This document shows, piece after piece, positions 20,198-30,400 of a DNA stretch of 64,000 bases. Each line of letters starts with the position of its first letter. Position 1 is the stretch's first letter. Origin of the DNA: Desmodus rotundus (Eukaryota; Chordata; Mammalia; Chiroptera; Phyllostomidae); assembly GCF_022682495.2 (NCBI RefSeq), contig NC_071389.1:10097199-10161198 (forward strand), in the 5' to 3' direction. The notes under the pieces are model-generated. The model did no database searches. It saw only the letters and a program-made list of their open reading frames with translations, and had not been told where the DNA came from. A program made the position numbers and the translations under genes.

Positions 20198-20838
20198 CGG
20201 TCTCAATTAGGGTTTAGCCAAGGAAGCAGAACAGAGGGGTGCTAAAGAACCAAGGATTTGTTGCAGGAATTTGACCTTATGCAGCAGTGGGGACTGGTTG
20301 GAGAGTCTGCACCGGGTCCTGATCCCGCAGTGAGCACGCAGGAAGCTGGGGAAGAAAGACCCCTGCAGGGGTCAGTGGGGAAGACACTGACCCCTGCAAG
20401 AACCAGGGAGCACCCAAGCACAAGTGATGAGCAGGAGCTCATGTGTGTCCCCCATCACTGTGGAGCTTCCGACCTGCAGAAGCAGCTAGCACGCTTCACC
20501 CTGGGGCTGCACGGCCTGCAGCCTGGGATCTGGAGACTCTGGAGGAGGTGGAGCAGGCGCTGGGGCTGCTGCAGGCCTTGGTGCCACCCCAGCTCGACAC
20601 GGGGGGTCAAGTGCAAAAGCAAGCACTCTCTCTGATCCTACATGACCTGAGTGTGGGCGTGGGCAGGGCTGCTGCTCTACTTCACTTCTGCCTTCCAAAT
20701 CCCAAGCCAATTTCTCAACTGCCAACCAAACTCAGAAATAGGAAGGGAAAGGAATTCTGGGAAATGTAGTCCTAGCTTAGCTGACTCAGTAGAAAACCAC
20801 CAAAGATTACCCATGTCAACTTGGCATATATACATCCT
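20198..20838 (-). mobile_element. ERVL 3' LTR (MLT2-like)
   Basis: Follows the pol remnants on the minus strand. The plus strand begins TCTCAATTAGGGTTTAGCCA and includes GGAATTCTGGGAAATGTAGT and CCTAGCTTAGCTGACTCAGT, as in MLT2-type ERVL LTRs. It holds a 16-bp palindrome and a 14-bp stem (20358-20398). The exact LTR ends are uncertain. Confidence 0.6.
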
Positions 20839-23480
20839 TCTTTTAAGTTCCAAATTAAGATCATAGCAAAATCATACTTAATGCAGCTCTCCCTGGTGCA
20901 ACTGAAAACACACAAACCTTCTTCTTAAAAGAGGGTACAAGTCTCTTTATCCATCTTTGGGTGGCATCAGACCTTTTCCAGTTGAGTCAAACTCCTCCGT
21001 AGACATCCTGTCACATAAATAGTGATGATAAATTAGCTGCTGTTAACGAATCTTATGTTAGATGGTAGGCCAATGAGAGAGGGGGAAAAAGAGTTGATTA
21101 ACATATACCCAAACATTTTCATACAAAATAAGGAGGAAACACTCAAGTCTATTATCCTCATTTCTTCAACTGGTCGTGTGTGCGATTGTAGCTGGTATTC
21201 ATAATTTCCTTCTCCTGCTACCCATGTGTTTTCCATTTGCCCTCAGCAAGAACCTTGATCCATCACAGTCCCTTGCCTGACTGGGTGGCTCAACCTTCAT
21301 TCTTTAAGGGTCTGGGTCATCAGTGTCTCACCTATAGTGGGTCATGTTTTTTATTGGCTTTTATACCAGGCCATGAGGATACTAAGTGACGCCTCAGGGG
21401 GTCTCTTGAATTCAGGGTCTCTTCCTGTTTATCTGCTGTGTAACAGTAACTGCTTTCCCTCTGATGTTTGGGATTCATCACTTTAGCTGTACGGAGACCC
21501 GTTGCTGTGCCTATCGATTCATTGGCATGGGGAGCCCCAAGCTGCCAGACAGCAGTCTCAACTCCAGTTTAACGGATCATTGTTATCTCTCCTGGTGGAA
21601 GCATTCCTCTTTTGGAAGCTAAGACCTCTAGCCCAACAGAACCTAAAGTCATGGAGACATAGCAAAATGTCTACCCCCTGATCCCTAGACCTGGGAATCT
21701 GACCTACGGGATGAACAGCGCCACATATTGGTTGCTGGTTTCAGTGCATGGGCTGCTTCCTGGAGAATATTGCTCCAGCCCTGCAAGGTGTTCTCACAAG
21801 GTGGGTGCCCTAACTAAGCCTTTAAGAGGATATTGCACCATTTTGTCAGACCAGGTGCTTCAGGGTGATGGAGAGCACGGGAATACCAGCGAGTTAACTG
21901 AACACGGGCCCCTCGCCACCCTTCCCTTGCTGTAAACTATTGATATGGTCAGAAGCAAAACTGCGTGGGATGCCGTGATGGTGAAGAAGGCATCTGTAAG
22001 TCCACAGATGGTGGTTTTGGCAGAAGCACTGCGGGCAGGGAAGGCAAATCCATACCCAGGGCAAATAAAGTTCTGGCCGAGTGAATGAGAGCAAATCATG
22101 GCGCCATATTGGGGGTTTGCTATTGGGCTCTGCAGTTGGTACTTGGGCACTGAGCCATGACTGTAGCCAGATCAGCCTTAATGAGCGAAAGTCTGATTTG
22201 CTGAATTCATGCAGAACCTCCATCCTTTCCACCATGGCCATTTTGTTCAGGAGCCCACTGGGCAATGACGAGCTCTTGGCAAAGGGTGGACTGAAATCCA
22301 CAAATGGACCATTCTGCCCGTCCGATTGTTGAGACCCACCTCTGCTGAAGTCGCTCTTTGATGAGTGTTCGCACAGTTCACATGCATTCGCACGATCTGC
22401 CAACTCAAAGTTCTAGACACATGCTTCTCCTCAAGACCTCATTTCACCAATTTCCCAGTTATGTTCCTTCCGAGTGTTGGACTTTTCTGCCAAACCATTA
22501 GCCACAGCCCATGAATCGGTGTAGATTCATACCTTTGGCCGTCTCTCCTTCCGGGCTAAGTAAACAATCACGCTCACTGCTCAAAGCGCCGCCACCGGGA
22601 AGCTTTTCCTTCACCACTGTCCTGAAGAGTGGGGTGGACGGCTGCAGCTCCCCCTTTTGAGTGATTCCAGAGACGTCTATAGTCCTCAGGCAACTTGCCA
22701 GGGAATCCAACGTGAGGCTGTAGGTGTGGGCTGAGAGAGAGGAAGTAATGTAGCGTTTGGAGTATTTGCTGAGGAGACTGACCTGTGTCTTCCCGACCTG
22801 CTCGAACTGATGTTTTATGTGCCACTTCCATTTTACGATAAAATTGCTACTGTGAATGTCCAATTGTATGGTTTGCTTGCTTGAACAACAGTCAGTTCAG
22901 GATGGGCAGCTCGGAAGGCGGAGTAACTTGGTGGCCCATGATCCAGCTTTCAGTTTCTAAAAGGTTCAGCAGCCATGCACAAGCTGTTTCTCAGAAGGAG
23001 AATAAATGTCTTCAGAGGGTGGCATAACTTTCCTCCGGAATCTTAATAGTCTGTGCTCTGATTCAACTATGGGTCTGCCCAAGTGTCCACACAGCATCTC
23101 TGTCTGTCTCGGGCCCTCTAAGCATCATCGACTCTTCCAGGTCACACAGCCCAACTGGCAGAGCAGCTTGTGTGTCAGCCTGCACCTGTTGGGGGTAGAG
23201 GAGCATGATAAATCCACTTCAGCATCCCAGTATCTTTAAGCATTTGGATACCTTCTTCTGCAATAGGCCAGGGAAGTAGTGTGTGTCGTCGGGACTTCAT
23301 TTAGCGTAAGCCACCTTTGGATCCAGGTTTTAGTCAATCGACCAAGCACACTGCTGGAGCTGGCCCCAGCTGCTGGTGCTAATGCATTGAATCCGGAATC
23401 TCCTGGCAGTGAGTTTGGCCTGATCTGACACTGAATATGTTCCCCGCTCTGATCCAACATTCTCAGAGTTCATTCCCAGA
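20839..23480 (-). pseudogene. Degraded ERV-L (class III) pol: RT connection, RNase H, integrase, dUTPase
   Basis: Minus-strand relic of an endogenous retroviral polyprotein. In minus order: RT-connection-like sequence at 23480-22880, with the in-window word VKWKWHIKHQ near 22830; RNase H near 22520-22494, reading TDSWAVANG; integrase at about 22400-21680, with GFAFPA and TTICGLTD near 22050-21996; dUTPase-like sequence about 21640-21330; and the pol end near 21170 (YEYQLQSHTRPV). The dUTPase after integrase and the lack of env are typical of ERV-L. Stops and frameshifts are frequent, no frame exceeds about 170 codons, and gag and the RT catalytic part are absent. It is a dead copy with no expected activity. 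Domain assignment comes from family knowledge and recognised words, not alignment. Confidence 0.8.
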
Positions 23481-23550
23481 ACTACAGAGAAGGGAATGCT
23501 GGGAAATGTCATTCTAAGTTGACAGTATAAAACATGGCAGCCACCATGCC
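23475..23550 (-). mobile_element. Possible ERVL 5' LTR stub
   Basis: GGGAATGCTGGGAAATGTCA, then TTCTAAGTTGACAGTATAAA, parallels the 20750-20800 stretch of the 3' LTR with small gaps. It directly adjoins pol, which suggests a large internal deletion or recombination. Confidence 0.4.
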
Positions 23551-23758
23551 TTAGAGTAGTGTACTGCTTGTTTTAGTTTCCAAACAGAATATTTCTTGAT
23601 ATCCCCCGAAGTGAGATTTGTGTCTCTCTAGACCTACAGGGGTCTGTAAGGGCATTCTGTCCCCAGGCCGAAGCCCAAGGTCACTGCCTCTTTCTTTTAA
23701 ACCCCAAGCCACACCCCTTCTCTATTGAGCCCCCCTGTCTCTTGGTAATACCAATAGC
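23550..23758. other. Unassigned DNA flanking the ERVL copy
   Basis: No recognisable repeat. It could be a further LTR remnant. Confidence 0.25.
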
Positions 23759-23759
23759 T

Positions 23760-23935
23760 ACCCTCAGCACTTGATGGACATCACCCACCTAATTCTGACA
23801 CTTAAGGATGAAGGAATCCTCATCCCCTTTTTACAGATGTCAAAACTGAAGCTGAAGGGGAAGGTTGTACAAAGGGCAAGGCGTGGACCTGGAATCCAAA
23901 CTCGGCTCCCTGCCTCTGTAGCCAGGCTTTATTAC
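23760..23935 (-). repeat. MIR SINE fragment
   Basis: CCCTTTTTACAGATGTCAAA, ACTGAAGCTGAAGGGGAAGG and GACCTGGAATCCAAACTCGG: reversed MIR core. Confidence 0.75.
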
Positions 23936-24034
23936 AGAGGATTTCACCCCCCACCTTTTTTTTTCTTACCTGCTTCAGTTAAAATCTGACCCAGGCTGTT
24001 GTGATGGATTAGATGTGGAATCTCAGAACCATAG

Positions 24035-24155
24035 ACTGACCTTGCTAGATGGGGCCCTAAAGAACACTTTAGAGCTCAGGAAATTGAAGCCCCAAAAAGT
24101 GAGGCAATTTGTTCAAGTCAGCCCAGTGGCTCATTGGCCAGGCTTGGGCCAGAAG
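24035..24155 (-). repeat. MIR-family (MIR3-like) fragment
   Basis: GAGCTCAGGAAATTGAAGCC, CCAAAAAGTGAGGCAATTTG and TCAAGTCAGCCCAGTGGCTC resemble a reversed MIR3 core. Confidence 0.55.
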
Positions 24156-24159
24156 GCGA

Positions 24160-24795
24160 TGGCCAGAGGTATATATATCTTGGGGGATAAGAACTGAGAG
24201 GTTAAATGAGCTTGGCATTCCAAACACGCTCGATGCTGGGATCCACATCAGCCTTAGGCTGAAGTAGGGCCTGTTCAAGGAATTCTATACTTTTTCTTGT
24301 TGTTGCCTCTGGTCCCAGTAACCAGGTGCAGCTGGCCAGTGTGGCTCTAACCAAGCTCCATCAAGTGCCCACCTCATTAGCCCAACATCCTTAGACAGAG
24401 TCCCTTTTTTCTGATCCTCAGATGCCACTTGGATTGTTTTGGCCTTCTTTGGTGCATAGGGAGTGGGGCTCTGTCTTCTCTGCTTGTCCCAGGAGCAGGA
24501 CAAGGGAGGCTGATGACTCTTCCTTGAAGGCTGGCCTGATCTTCTGTGTGATCAAAAAAAAAAAAAAAAAGACACAGACAGTATGGTCTTATTTTCAGCA
24601 CATCCAGGACCAGCTAGTGGGAAAATTCCTGTTCAGGTGCTGGCGCCTACATTTTAGTGGGGACATAATCTAGGGGAACCAGAAAAAAGTGTGATTTCCT
24701 CGACGTAGGGCCCATTCAGCTCTCCACCTCTACTCCAAGCCCAAGGAAAGAGCAGGCTCTGGGCGAGGAAGGCGTAGGCTGGGTTCATGCCTCTG
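24160..24795. other. Unassigned DNA with a poly-A tract
   Basis: A run of about 17-18 A lies at 24547-24564, with no SINE body attached. The rest is unassigned. Confidence 0.35.
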
Positions 24796-25690
24796 TTCAG
24801 CAAATACCACCGAGCACCCTGCAGGGGCTGGTGCTGCTGGAGGGGCAGGGGCACACCAGCAACACGACAAACAACATCTCGCCTAGCAGAGTGAGAGTCT
24901 AGTGCAGAAAGATGGGTAATTAAATAAATGCAGCACATTACTAGGTTATATTGTGTGGTAAAGGTAATAGGTGATTTGGGGGGAGGAAAAAGCAGAGCAG
25001 AGTAAGACGGAGCAGGAGTGAGGGGCAAGAGGGCAAGTTGTGGAATTACGTGAGGTGATACAGGGAGGTGAGGAAGCTGAGGGAAGCTGATACTTGAGCA
25101 AAAACTGGCAGGAGGTGAGGAAGGCAGCCTTGTGGGTGTCTGGGGAGGACATGCCAGGCAGGGGGAGCAACCAGTGCAAAGGCCCTGGGGTGGTGGGCGC
25201 TGCTGTGTTCCAGGAACAGTGTGGCTGGAGAGATGTGGGAGAGGAGGTCAGAGGGACGGGAGAGGTGGAGGCATTGCTAGATCCATAGCAGATCCATTAC
25301 TATCTCTGTCTGGTAAGCACTTGGCTTTTATTCTCATTGCAAGCTGTTGAGCAGAGGAGGGACAGGGTAAGTAAATTGCATAGCATGCTGACTTGTTGGT
25401 AAAGGTGACTCAGGCTGCTGCACGGAGAACAGACTGCAGGGGAGCGAGGGATGGGGCAGTGGTAGTAACCAGGGGAGCGATGAAGGAGGCTCAGACCAGG
25501 AGGGTTGCGGGGTGGGGGGTAGGGGTAGGGGTAGGGGTGGAGTAGCCATCAGATTTGTGAACGTATTTTAAATGTGGAGCCAGAAGAATTTGCTGGCGGA
25601 TTAGATGTGGGGCATGAGAAGAACAGAGGGTCAAAGACAACATGCAGCTTCTGGGCTCTGGGGTGGGGGGATGTAAAGTAGGACTTCCAG
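24795..25690 (-). repeat. Long L2 LINE fragment
   Basis: Shows GAGCACCCTGCAGGGGCTGG, ACTTGAGCAAAAACTGGCAG, GAGGTGAGGAAGGCAGCCTT, ACCAGTGCAAAGGCCCTGGG, GGCTTTTATTCTCATTGCAA and GTGGGGCATGAGAAGAACAG: the reverse complement of L2 from the 3' tail into ORF2. At about 900 bp it is the longest LINE piece here. The frame is broken. Confidence 0.9.
25518..25541. repeat. Short GGGGTA tandem within L2
   Basis: GGGGTAGGGGTAGGGGTAGG: about four GGGGTA units, telomere-like in letters only. Surrounded by L2 sequence. Confidence 0.7.
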
Positions 25691-25870
25691 ACTGGCGCTG
25701 TCACTTCCTGGGCCAGTGAGTTGCTGAACATCTCTGTGCCTCAGTTTCCGCAACTGTAAATTTGAGAGAATAATATTCTCAACTTCCTAAAGTTGTGATG
25801 ACATCTGACCTGCTACATAGTAAGTACTCAGTAAATATTAGCTGCCATCATCATCACTGTTGTTGTTGGG
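25690..25870 (+). repeat. MIR SINE, near full length
   Basis: GTGCCTCAGTTTCCGCAACT, GTAAATTTGAGAGAATAATA, CATAGTAAGTACTCAGTAAA then CATCATCATCACTG: plus-strand MIR 3' two-thirds. Confidence 0.9.
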
Positions 25871-25935
25871 CTGGAATCCAGAGTAGGTGTCAGCAAACTG
25901 CAAGACTGAGAGGCCCATTTTTGTGAGTAAAGAAT

Positions 25936-25945
25936 GATTGGAGCA
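25936..25945. repeat. Left target-site duplication of Ves SINE 1
   Basis: GATTGGAGCA here and again at 26156-26165, flanking the SINE exactly. Confidence 0.85.
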
Positions 25946-26155
25946 GCCCTGGCTCGTGTGGCTCAGTGAGTTGAGTGCCAGCCTTCAAGCCAAAGCGTCG
26001 TAGGTTCGATTCCCAGTCAGGGCACATGCCTGGGTTGTGGGCTAGGTCCCCGTTAGGGGGCATGCAAGAGGCAACCACACATTGCTGTTTCCCTCTGTTT
26101 CTTCCTCCCTTCCCCTCTCTCTGAAAATAAATAAATAAAAAAAATTTTTTTAAAG
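25946..26155 (+). mobile_element. Ves SINE 1 (bat tRNA-derived SINE)
   Basis: Begins GCCCTGGCTCGTGTGGCTCA, then GTAGGTTCGATTCCCAGTCA, GGGCACATGCCTGGGTTGTG, GCAACCACACATTGCTGTTT and a TCTCTCTGAAAATAAATAAA tail. The A box, B box (GTTCGATTCC) and A-rich 3' end are intact. It inserted into an older hAT element, and the 10-bp duplications are perfect. Mobilised by L1 machinery. Confidence 0.95.
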
Positions 26156-26165
26156 GATTGGAGCA
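26156..26165. repeat. Right target-site duplication of Ves SINE 1
   Basis: Perfect copy of the left duplication. Confidence 0.85.
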
Positions 26166-26317
26166 CAGCCACACCCATCCCTTCCCTGTCACCTGTGGCT
26201 GCTTTCCTGTTACCAGGGCAGAGTCAAACAGTTCTAACAGACACTGTGCAATTGCCAAGCCAAACATAGTCACTGTCTGGCCCTTTACAGGAAGTTTGCT
26301 GACCTCCGCTCTAGAGC

Positions 26318-26780
26318 CAGTGGGCCCTTCTTGAGAGCATGTTTCAGCAAAGACTTCTCATGCTCTTCCTGAGGGGGAGCTGGGCCCAGGCCTGTACCAG
26401 GACAGGGGCGCAGTGGAAGACCTCTGTGTCCCCTGCCATCCCCGGCACTCTGACAGCGTCTTCCCCAGGGCCTGTGGCTCAGTCTGATGCAGGCTCTGGG
26501 AGGGATGTGGGGGGCTGCCCGTCCCTTCCTTCCTGAGAGTGTTGTTCTTGGTAATTGCGTGTCCATCACAGCATCTGGGTGACATGATGTTATAGAATTA
26601 CACGGCCGAGTGGAGGGATTCATAGCTGATGGAGTGCACGGCCTTGGAGAGTCAGATCTCCCAGCAGCTGAGGCGTGTGCCCCGGCCCTGTCCCTGCCTT
26701 CTGTCACCCTCTCAGGCTCTGCAGGGCCACTCCGGGCAAAGCTGTCCATCAGCAATGGATTTGGAAAGAAGACAGACCAG
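26318..26780. other. Unassigned DNA
   Basis: GC-rich single-copy-like DNA. Overlapping frames have no domain. Confidence 0.35.
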
Positions 26781-26784
26781 CTTG

Positions 26785-27075
26785 GGAGGTATCTGGCTGG
26801 GTCCGCTGCAGCTGTGCCCCTTTCTGGCTCTGTCACCTAGGGCAAGGCATCCAGCCTCTCAGAGCCTCAGTTCTCTCGTGTGGAGAAGCCGAGTGGTTTA
26901 TGTATTTGGCCCAGGAAGGAAACTCATTTTCTCAGGGACCTTGGCTGCCTGTGACCCAACATCAGGAGCTAATCACGGTGCTTGGCATGTGGTAGGTGCT
27001 CAGGAAACATTTGCTGAGTGGATAGAGGGTGAGAGTGGGTGGTGCCCAATCACCACAGTTATTATCGATAGCAAT
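26785..27075 (+). repeat. MIR SINE, full-length span with an insert
   Basis: CACCTAGGGCAAGGCATCCA, CTCTCAGAGCCTCAGTTCTC, CGTGTGGAGAAGCCG and then GGTGCTTGGCATGTGGTAGG, TGCTCAGGAAACATTTGCTG. The 3' end is joined after about 60 bp of diverged middle. Confidence 0.8.
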
Positions 27076-27079
27076 AATT

Positions 27080-27620
27080 TTGCTATGAGATTGTAGGATT
27101 CTCTGAAGCCTAGCATCTGTACCTTCCTGCGACCAGCCGGCAGAGGCCAGCACCAGCTCCAGACACACATGGGGTCTTACCAGCTGCGGAAGGAGGGAAG
27201 AAGCCCATGAGGCTGCACATGCACTTGGATTCCACGGGAAGGTGGGTGAGAGAGTGGAGGTTGTGGGCAGCTCTGACGCACAGGGAGACAAGTGATCCAT
27301 GAAAAGACAGACAGACAGAAAGCTAGACTGACAAATAAATAGAAGACATGAGAAAAGGCAGATAGGCAGGTGGCCAGGCAGGCAGATAAAAAGGTAGGTC
27401 CGAGCACCCAGCCCCGCCGCTTCCCTCCACTGTCACCTGTCATGCTCTCTTAGTAAGACAGCTGAGCCCAGAGTTGACTCGGTGCCTGAGAGGTGCCAGG
27501 ATCTGGGGGAAAATTCTAGAGGCAACAGGGCTACGTGACCTGTGTCTGCCTTTATGGGCAGATGCTGCTCAAAGGGACCTGTGGGGACAAAAGAAGGCAG
27601 AGTGGCAGGGGCATGTCTGG
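27080..27620. other. Unassigned DNA with a short GACA run
   Basis: (GACA)n at 27304-27320 and loose GGCAGATA-type repeats at 27355-27395. No exon recognised. Confidence 0.4.
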
Positions 27621-27629
27621 AAAGCCTGG

Positions 27630-27712
27630 AATGGATAAGAATCTTGAACTTGACCTCTGCTCTCCACTTGCTGACTGAGTGACCTTGAGCAAGCCTGTGT
27701 GTACCGTTGCCC
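27630..27712 (+). repeat. MIR SINE core fragment
   Basis: CTTGCTGACTGAGTGACCTT, GAGCAAGCCTGTG and the preceding GACCTCTGCTCTCCACTTGC fit the MIR core. Confidence 0.7.
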
Positions 27713-27714
27713 CC

Positions 27715-28125
27715 CTGCCCTGGGAGCCTGAGGTAGCATGTGGGGATGTCTCCAAGATAGAGAGGTGCTGGGAAGCTGTGAGTGGCGACGATTCCTCATG
27801 GGCACCCATCTGACATGTGGCTGGGGGAGATGAGTGACAAGATGCAAAGCTATGATGAAGTGAGGAGTGTGGGCATATGCTCACCCGCATGCGGGTCTGT
27901 CAGCTTGTGTGTGTGGGAGGAGCTTAACAAGGAAACTGGGAGGGATCACTGTCATAGCCATTGGCTCATCAGCCAGACCACCTGCCCTGAGGGGATGCAT
28001 GTGGGGACTCAGCTGCCTTGTTTCACAGCTATTGTGGGGGACGGGGGATGGGCCACGGGGTGCAGGGCACACATTGCTATCCCCAAATCACAAATCACCC
28101 CACAACCTTGTCTTGATATCTGGAG
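27715..28125. other. Unassigned DNA
   Basis: No recognised repeat or exon. Confidence 0.3.
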
Positions 28126-28129
28126 GCAG

Positions 28130-28300
28130 AATTGGCTATGCAATTTCCAGAACCCAGTGCAAAATACAAATGTAGGGCCCTTGTTAAAAATTACCGAAAA
28201 TTTTAAGACAGCAACAACAGAGCAGTAAACTAGGCCCGTGTGCAGCACAGGCTTCATGCCTGCAGAGCCGGCCCTGTCTTGGGCACGCAGGCCCTGACTG
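28130..28300. repeat. Possible old DNA-transposon-like fragment
   Basis: CCAGAACCCAGTGCAAAATA, GGGCCCTTGTTAAAAATTAC and AAGACAGCAACAACAGAGCA recall a mammalian DNA-transposon-type repeat. Family unassigned. Confidence 0.35.
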
Positions 28301-28369
28301 GTGTGCTGGGGGCAGGGACTTGTTAAGGACAGGCACTGCTGAGCCATGCAGTCCTCAGCTTATACCATG

Positions 28370-28560
28370 GTTCTTCCACCAGGCTCCAGGTCTGTGACTT
28401 TGGACAGGTCGCTTAATCGCTCTGTGCCTCAGTTTCCTCATCGGTAAAATGGGAATGATACTAGCATCGATGTCTATGCTTGTTGTGTCAAGGAAATGAA
28501 TTGCTGGGCTGTGCCTGGCTCAGGGACTCAATAAAGGTCAGCTATTGTTGTCATCCTGAT
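28370..28560 (+). repeat. MIR SINE, near full length
   Basis: CTCTGTGCCTCAGTTTCCTC, ATCGGTAAAATGGGAATGAT, GGGCTGTGCCTGGCTCAGGG and ACTCAATAAAGGTCAGCTAT. Excellent match. Confidence 0.95.
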
Positions 28561-28561
28561 G

Positions 28562-30035
28562 ACCCAGGGACAGAGCTAGTCGATGGCCGAGTCCCGAGTT
28601 GGAACCAGGGCTGTCTGAGTCAAAGTTTTCCCTCTCATCCCTGCCCCAGCCCAGCCCAGACAAGGTCGGATTGTGCGGTTGGCTTCTCCCAGGTGCTCAG
28701 GGACTGACAGGGGTTTGCTCACAGTATGTGTCTTTAGGAGCAAATATGTCATCTGCTGGCACTGGCTGGGAGTGCCACTGACTCTACCCCTCGTGTCTCA
28801 CAGAATGTGCTCCTGATGTCCTCCTTCTCTCCTTTCCCCATCAAGGTGCCCTTGACGTTGACTTCTGCTGATCTCGCCTGAGACCAAAGGCAAGGGCTGA
28901 AGTGGGGGACACTCAGGGACCCGTGAGGGCTAACGAGGAGTGTCCTCAGGGACAGAGATGGGTGAAGGAGGGATGCTCAGGATGGGGGCTGGGCAGGGGT
29001 CTGAAAGGGTGGGTGGAGAATTCCCAGCACAGGGAAGATGAGACAGAGAGGGGAGCAGAGCCACAGAAGCAGAGGGTTGGCAAGGGAAATGAAGTCGGGA
29101 GGTAGAGACAGGAGGCTGGGCCGGGGAGAGGGGCAAAGCTGGAGGGAAGGAAGGGTCTGTTTGTTGAGCAGGTTGGTGACGTTTCCTGCAGTCACTGGCC
29201 TTGGTTTCCCTACAGCCACAGGACGGGGGCCCAGGAAACACAGTCTAGTCACCCAGTCAGAACCTCGGGCTGCTGCGGGCCCTGAGCTCCCTCTGCAAAT
29301 GCATTTGTTTCCTCCCTCATGCTGACACACTAGGACAGTTAAAAGGAAGTGGCCTTTGGTGGCATGGTCCTGGTTCTTGGTTTTAATCTAATCAATCGCA
29401 GGCATCCTTGCCTCATCTTGTCATTCCTTCTGGAAGTCAGGGATGCTCTGAGGATACAGCACCTGTCCTTTGGGCATTCAGTGCCAGGTGGTGGCCAGCC
29501 CTCCTGCTACTCTGCCTGGCCTGTATTAAACTCAGGGGCTTGGGGTTAGGTCTGCAAAGGATGCTGGGGTCCGGGGCAGAGGATATTGTGGTTGATGATG
29601 TGGTTTAGGAGGGGTTTGGAGGGGTTTGGAGGGGTTTGAAACAAACACCGCCCCCCACCCTGATGACATGGTCAGGGGAAAATCTTCTATATTCTGATGA
29701 GCTTGAAGAAAAGCATATCCCCCTGAGCCATGGAGCTTCAAACTCTGTTTGAGGACTTTGAAAGGACCCATGCAGTTCAGTCCAGGAAAGGCCTGGGCTG
29801 CTGGAGGAGCCTTTGGGTTGCTGCTGGCATTTCTTTGGTACCATTGAAGCCCAGTCTGGAGGCAGCTTCCCAGAAGCATTTGTGGTCCTTCTCTCTCGTG
29901 CAGCACAGCTGACCACAGCCTCCCTCCCCTGCAGCCCAGCTATGGCATCAATGAGAGCACAGGGAAGGGAATTCAATATTGGTCAAGTTCCTACAGAGCC
30001 CATGCTGGAATCCCTTTCCCAGAAGGAGTGGGTAC
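28562..30035. other. Unassigned DNA, 1.47 kb, with a small tandem
   Basis: Largest stretch without assigned repeats in the first half. It includes a 10-bp GGAGGGGTTT tandem (three copies, 29610-29639). No exon with clean splice borders or domain was recognised. Confidence 0.35.
29610..29639. repeat. GGAGGGGTTT tandem, three copies
   Basis: Near-perfect 10-bp unit repeated three times. Open frames across it are artefacts. Confidence 0.85.
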
Positions 30036-30039
30036 AAGT

Positions 30040-30205
30040 AGAATCTGAAGCCGGATTGCTTAGATTGGAATGCTGGCTCTGCTCTGACTGGCTGTGTTCC
30101 CTTGAGAAAGTCACTTAACCTCTCTGTGTCTACTTCTCAAGGTTGTTGTAGGGATTAAATAAAGCATTCTGTGAGTGCATGTGTTAGCTGTTATTGTGTT
30201 CTTTC
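30040..30205 (+). repeat. MIR SINE with internal deletion
   Basis: GCTGTGTTCCCTTGAGAAAG, TCACTTAACCTCTCTGTGTC, TTCTCAAGGTTGTTGTAGGG and ATTAAATAAAGCATTCTGTG. The CATCTGTAAAATGG block is missing. Confidence 0.85.
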
Positions 30206-30219
30206 TCTTTGGACTTTCC

Positions 30220-30400
30220 CCAAATCCTATAAAGTGGGTCCTATAAAGACCCCCATTTCACAGATGAATAAAACAAGGCTCCAAGAGAGGTGTGACTTGC
30301 CCAAAGCCATAGAGTGGAGGAAAGGGCAGCGTGGGGCACAAACCTGGGCCTGTCTCCTGCCCAGCTTGTGCTTTTCCCTGCAGCCCACACCTGCGGTTGA
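30220..30400 (-). repeat. MIR SINE fragment
   Basis: CCCCATTTCACAGATGAATA, AAACAAGGCTCCAAGAGAGG and GACTTGCCCAAAGCCATAGA. Reversed and adjacent to the plus-strand MIR at 30040-30205. Confidence 0.85.

Larger units (their letters stand above)
25884..26308 (-). mobile_element. hAT-type nonautonomous DNA transposon, split by a SINE
   Basis: Terminal inverted repeats TAGGTGTCAGCAAACT (left) and AGTTTGCTGACCTCCG (right) are bounded by ATCCAGAG and CTCTAGAG, an 8-bp duplication matching at 6 of 8 bases and close to the NTCTAGAN sites of hAT elements. The body has GGAGCACAGCCACACCC and CACTGTCTGGCCCTTTACAG, recalling the mammalian hAT-Charlie repeats with a TGTAAAGGGCCAGATAG block. Excluding the SINE it is about 205 bp. 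Confidence 0.8.

Noticed and set aside
20839..23480. Intact retroviral gene
   Set aside because: Multiple stops and frameshifts, missing gag and RT core; recorded as a pseudogene only.
25518..25541. Interstitial telomere repeat
   Set aside because: The unit is GGGGTA, not TTAGGG, and only four copies lie within an L2 fragment.
25946..26155. tRNA gene
   Set aside because: The A and B boxes are those of a Ves SINE with an A-rich tail and target duplication, not a clover-leaf tRNA.
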